The notes beneath the pieces were generated by a model. The model worked only from the letters and a program-made list of their open reading frames with translations. It was not told where the DNA came from and ran no database searches. A stretch of DNA of 64,000 nt from Hydractinia symbiolongicarpus (taxonomy: Eukaryota > Cnidaria > Hydrozoa > Anthoathecata > Hydractiniidae): contig NC_079877.1 of the NCBI RefSeq assembly GCF_029227915.1, positions 18,216,851-18,280,850 on the forward strand, in the 5' to 3' direction. How positions within the stretch are numbered: the stretch's first letter is position 1; every line of letters begins with the position of its first letter. The position numbers and the translations under genes are program-made. This document shows, piece after piece, positions 60,114 through 64,000 of this stretch.

Positions 60114-61615
60114 ATTAGTCAATTTTGCTTCCCTCGCGCTCCTAAAAGCAAGCTGCCTTGAAACTGGGTTGCACATGTTAGTGTCGCATTCGGCACTGCC
60201 GACGTAAAACACGAAGATGCCGCAGTTGCGTCGGCAAAAAATTGCTGGCCTTATTTTGTTGTGAAATTTGAATGAATGCCACGATCAAAAACGGTTGGTG
60301 TTTTTATGAAGAACGTAAGGTATAGAGAACATTAAAGTCGGCCCTTTTCCTTCATGCTGACACTCTTATGCTCGGCTGGTGCATTACACTGAGACTCGAA
60401 CGAAAGACGGAAGACCATTTGGAACCATGCCACAAGTCAGTCCGATCTTCATCGTCACAGAGAATAATGCGAGAAGAGTGCGCACCCCTGCAAGTTAATT
60501 ATAACCAGAACATGGGAGAGGTTAGGTGTTCTGTACCTTAATACAGCTTTCGGACGAATGTTCTCGTATTGTAATACCAAAGAAAAAACATGTTGAACAA
60601 AGAAAAAAGTAAAAAATCTTTTTAAAAGGGGAAAGAGAAATCAAATATGTTTAGTAATAATAATCGAAAAAAAATGTATAACGTATTAAAAAGAAGTCCA
60701 GAAGTTCTGTCTCCCACACGACACAGCAGGCAATAAGTCAGCCCTGCCCTCGGTTTTGTGAGAAGAGATGTTCTGCGAAGACTCTAACAATTGAGTCTTC
60801 TGTACAGTTTTGCTTCATGTTAAGCTGTGCTCATGACAAGCATTTTCGAAGCATGCCGCCAGCAACTTCTGAGATATACAACCTAATGAATTCATTATTT
60901 CAACATAAAAAGCCAGTAACATTCGAAAAGAACAACAGGTGTTATTACGCAATGTAACGTATTCAATTTCTAAAAATAATTCATTTTTAAACGCGCATGT
61001 TTTTCATTCAAAGTCCGATCTTTAAGTCAGTTTTTTCTTTGATTTTTAGTATAGTAAATAATTACTTTATACAAACATTACAGACATTCCAGGTGCGCAT
61101 TATTAAAGTGACTAAAGTGTTTTTGGTGCGTCATTGAAATGCTGCTCCATTGTCTATATGAAAAAATGTGTATGAATCAATGGTAAATAAATGTGAAGCA
61201 AGATATTTAGATTATTATCTATTCTTAATAGTAGATAAATAATTTTTTTTTGCGAAGCAAGGAATCGATCGCCGGTCAGTCTGACCGATCGTAACGTGAT
61301 CCTGACGGTCAATTAACAAAATTCGGCGGTCAGTGACCGTTAACCGGCCGTTATTTTAAGCGCTGACTTTCTTCAAAGTGGCAGGTAGCTAGCTAAGCTT
61401 TAAGATTTTTTTTAAATAATTCTTTATGGGATGTCACGTGATACTTTTAAACCAATTACAGGTCCGTATTTTCCAGGGTAGCCATTGTGATTTAAGGATA
61501 AAAGCGCCGCTCATGCAGTCACCTCTTCATAAATAAGGACTAAATTTTTCACAGAATCTTTGTTTTCTAACTTCAAACCTGACATAAAGTGTAGTTTTAG
61601 ATGAGTTTTTACTAT

Positions 61616-61855
61616 ACTAGTCAGTTGCCTGTGGAAAAATCCAAGGGTTTGCCCTTTTTATACCACATTGTGTGCAAGGTGCTGCTTGTGATACCATTTT
61701 GCATGACAGACAGACGTATACAGGTATTATAATGTATACTAGCCGTTAACCCGTGGAAAAATCCAAGTGGTCGCCCGTCCTTTATATATCGCATTTTGTA
61801 TTTCCGTAACAGGACCTTTCGCGAACACATACAGACGACGGCTATTATTAAAAAG
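61616..61855 (+). repeat. Family A hairpin repeats, two copies
   Basis: Units starting at 61,616 (actagtcagttgcctgtgga) and 61,736 (actagccgttaacccgtgga), each with the 'aaaaatccaag' and 'cagacagacg' parts. Directly followed by family B. Confidence 0.75.
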
Positions 61856-62345
61856 ACTAGCCGAACGACCCTGCCTCAAAATGCTAGGTTAAGCCACAAG
61901 TAAATGTGTGACCCGGAATTAAACACTCTGTGGAGCGCTTAATAAGAGACGTAACTGTAAAGATCAGGTTGAGCGCTTTAGCAGAGGTATGCAGTATGTC
62001 GAAATCAAGTGAGGTGCATACACCATTATAGTAACATATTTTTCCAAAAATAACTTTTCCAAGCTGAAATCAAAACAGAATTTACAAACCGTTGTTACAC
62101 ATGCGCATAGTAGTAACAGCCTTTTTAAAAAAAACAGTCTGTGGTTAGCAATGGGCTAAGCGTTTAGTACAGTTAAACTGAGTTGAACAGGCGTAAAGGT
62201 GTAACACCCTTTTCCAAAAAAACTTCAGTTCAAATAAAAACACAGGGAACAGCCTGTTGTTACCTGTCCAACTAAAACAATCGCTCAGCCATTTTATTTG
62301 CGGAAAAAGTGTTCAGGAAAATAATGAAAGATGTACGTACCTACA
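61856..62345 (+). repeat. Dispersed repeat family B, second copy
   Basis: Same order of motifs as at 36,553-37,340: ggttaagccacaagtaaa, cactctgtggagcgcttaat and aaaacaatcgctcagccatt. Shorter by about 300 bp internally. Confidence 0.75.
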
Positions 62346-62939
62346 GTACTGGAATTAGGACACCTAACATCGTAACCGCGTATCATGCGCGACATGAACA
62401 ATCAGTGATCTAATTGTGACCATCTTGATAAAAAAATGTAAACAAAGAACTTCGCGATAGTTGCGATGTATACAAAAATAACGATGCTATCGCGATCCTC
62501 ACCATTAATCGTGATTGTCGCAATGGATCGTGAATAACATTAAAAATATTAAACAATAGATGCGTATAATCTTGTGTCTTTGTTTTTTTCACATTTAAAA
62601 ATTCTTTGCATCTTGTAATATATTTTTATCAGAAATTGGATTTTACAAATAAAGCGACTCCAACTTAATGAGTTGTTCTACGGGCAAAGTCGATAGTAGC
62701 TTGCGTGTGTAGTGTGTCTTTAATTTTTCATGCTGGAGACAAGTGTGGGACGTTTAAACTCGTGAACCCCAAACACGAGAACCGAGTGTCTGAACTAGCG
62801 ACTCTCTCAGTCTTAACTTCCTTGTCTCCGACTGCCGAAATAATAATAAACAACAATAATTTTAATGTTTATTAATTTTGTTATCCATTTATGTCTCAGC
62901 AGTCACAGTGTGCATGATATAATAAATTGCAGCAATAAG

Positions 62940-63160
62940 GACCCAGTAAACACAAGACGTCTTAAACACGTCTTTAAAACGTCTTTTAAAGACCAGATGA
63001 GACGTCTCTAAGACGTCTCTCACCCGTCTAAAAGCGTAACGCCTAAAGACGTCTTTAAGATACGTAAAAAAGACGTCTTTTTGCGACGTGTTAAAGACTT
63101 TTTAAAGACGTTTAAGACACGTTCCCGTAAGTACCAAAACGTCTTAAAGACGTCCTTATT
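62940..63160. repeat. Array of palindromic 'aagacgtctt' motifs
   Basis: More than a dozen copies of acgtctt/aagacgt at irregular spacing, many as the full palindrome aagacgtctt. The whole can fold in many ways. Non-coding. Confidence 0.8.
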
Positions 63161-64000
63161 TAGTCTCTTTCAAACGTTATACTGTCAAGGCAGGCCTGCT
63201 TCAAATAATTTTCGCCCATGCGTATTAGGATTTTAGTAATTTTAATTCTGATGGAGGTGTGACAAACCAAAACAAGAAAAAGATTAAGAAAACGATGATG
63301 AAGTATTTAATAGAAAATTTATCTTTCTATCATTTATATAAATAAACAGTTTAATAAGAATAAAATAATATCACATACAAGCTTTTTTATAAGCAATAAA
63401 CCATTTATAACAGAATAACCTAAGCTGCCTTAAGGTAAACTGCTGTTTTGCTTATAAAAAAGCGTGCATTCAAAAAAATATACAGCGTAGCTAATACTAC
63501 AAAATTAAAATTGTTGACCATAAACAATAAAAGTTAGTATCTTTGAAGGTTGTTTTGAACAACAGCGTCATTTTATTTCGCCAATCAGTAACACTTTGGT
63601 CTGAGCCCTGCTTGTAAAATATGTCTGTCATATTGTGCACGTTGGATGTGTTTATTCTTTGAAGTTATATCCAAACAACCCTTTAATAAAATGCATTTTA
63701 GTCATTACACCGATATATAAAGTAGCTACTGCTTTTTTTTTCAAGAACACACTTTATAGGTCTGAAGCTTTAGAACATGTGTGACGTGCACTTGAAGCGG
63801 AATGGATAGCTAAAACTAAGCATTTAAAGTATTCTTTTCCCAAGTATTAATGAAAGCTCCCCTTGAAAGACCAAAAATCACAAATGTTCCTGGCCGAAAA
63901 AGTACAAAAAAAAATCTAAGATACTAACTTTTAATCACCAAAATATTTTCTTCATTGTCCATTCATATCTCGGGTAAATACAGCCTTTTGCTTTACTATT
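63160..64000. other. AT-rich DNA, nothing recognised
   Basis: No gene, RNA or TIR element could be supported up to the end of the window. Confidence 0.4.

Larger units (their letters stand above)
56728..61365. mobile_element. Large hAT-like TIR element (4.6 kb), filled with nested insertions
   Basis: The left end is cagcgcttaaagtaa and the inverse of the right end is cagcgcttaaaataa. The subterminal regions on both sides are rich in ggtca/tgacc motifs. The 6-bp actttc flanks both ends (56,722-56,727 and 61,366-61,371). CAG-type TIRs and subterminal short repeats fit hAT elements, some groups of which make 5- or 6-bp duplications. No transposase was found; two other TIR elements lie inside. 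Confidence 0.65.

Overview
This window is AT-rich animal DNA built almost entirely of mobile and virus-derived sequence. No clear host housekeeping gene is visible. The evidence for a metazoan is the mix of elements: PIF/Harbinger, Ty3/gypsy, DIRS and hAT-like transposons, a tRNA-derived SINE, spliced reading frames and long simple repeats. The families recall cnidarian (especially hydrozoan) genomes. A sponge cannot be excluded, because TAGC-rich DNA is scattered through the window. The species assignment is inference.

Region by region. 1-6,650: debris of DNA transposons, including one complete PIF/Harbinger element (1,182-3,566, TAA target duplication) and a second, scrambled one. 6,680-20,460: a block of small genes of a Polinton-like / adintovirus-like element (PLV block A). 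It is split by a Ty3/gypsy element with both LTRs and a 5-bp target duplication (7,176-11,340) and by a second, 3'-truncated Ty3/gypsy element on the minus strand (about 11,910-17,930). 20,500-23,650: a minisatellite, a spliced gene of unknown function containing a 38-bp perfect palindrome, and nested MITEs. 23,660-25,900: a DIRS-type retroelement that ends exactly where a viral packaging ATPase begins.

25,900-35,860: PLV block B, the richest part. In order it holds a packaging ATPase (+), a coiled-coil/membrane peptide (+), a BRO-N gene (+), a hypothetical gene (+), an orphan integrase N-terminus (-), a membrane protein (-), the double-jelly-roll major capsid protein (-), a large coiled-coil/membrane protein (+), two minor virion-type genes (-), a penton-like gene (+), a membrane protein (+), a SAP-like gene (-), two small linked genes (-), zinc-ribbon genes and a DUF4116-like gene (-). 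Virion genes are well represented, but no family-B DNA polymerase, no adenoviral-type protease and no complete integrase were found. The block is therefore a decayed or replication-deficient copy.

The outer 3.57 kb of block B (32,292-35,860) is repeated in inverted orientation, almost identically, at 43,329-47,095. Between the arms lies 7.5 kb of non-coding repeat DNA (a dispersed hairpin repeat, a decayed ~120-bp tandem array, a 'tatacggagt' array and an 8-bp satellite). The two arms have decayed in different genes. The inner ends are probably true PLV termini, so this looks like two tail-to-tail copies, one truncated.

47,100-50,300 carries two acidic/serine-rich reading frames with SUMO-interaction-like motifs, a 122-bp tandem repeat, and a tyrosine-recombinase-like (Crypton-like) gene with an N-terminal C2H2 finger and a C-terminal Myb/SANT-like domain. 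A truncated second copy of that gene is at 55,053-56,062. From 51,000 to the end the window holds long AAC/AAT microsatellites, a Harbinger transposase cut off at the microsatellite, a MULE-like MITE with a 10-bp target duplication, a tRNA-type SINE, and a 4.6-kb nest of hAT-like and other TIR elements. The last 3 kb shows only repeats and AT-rich DNA.
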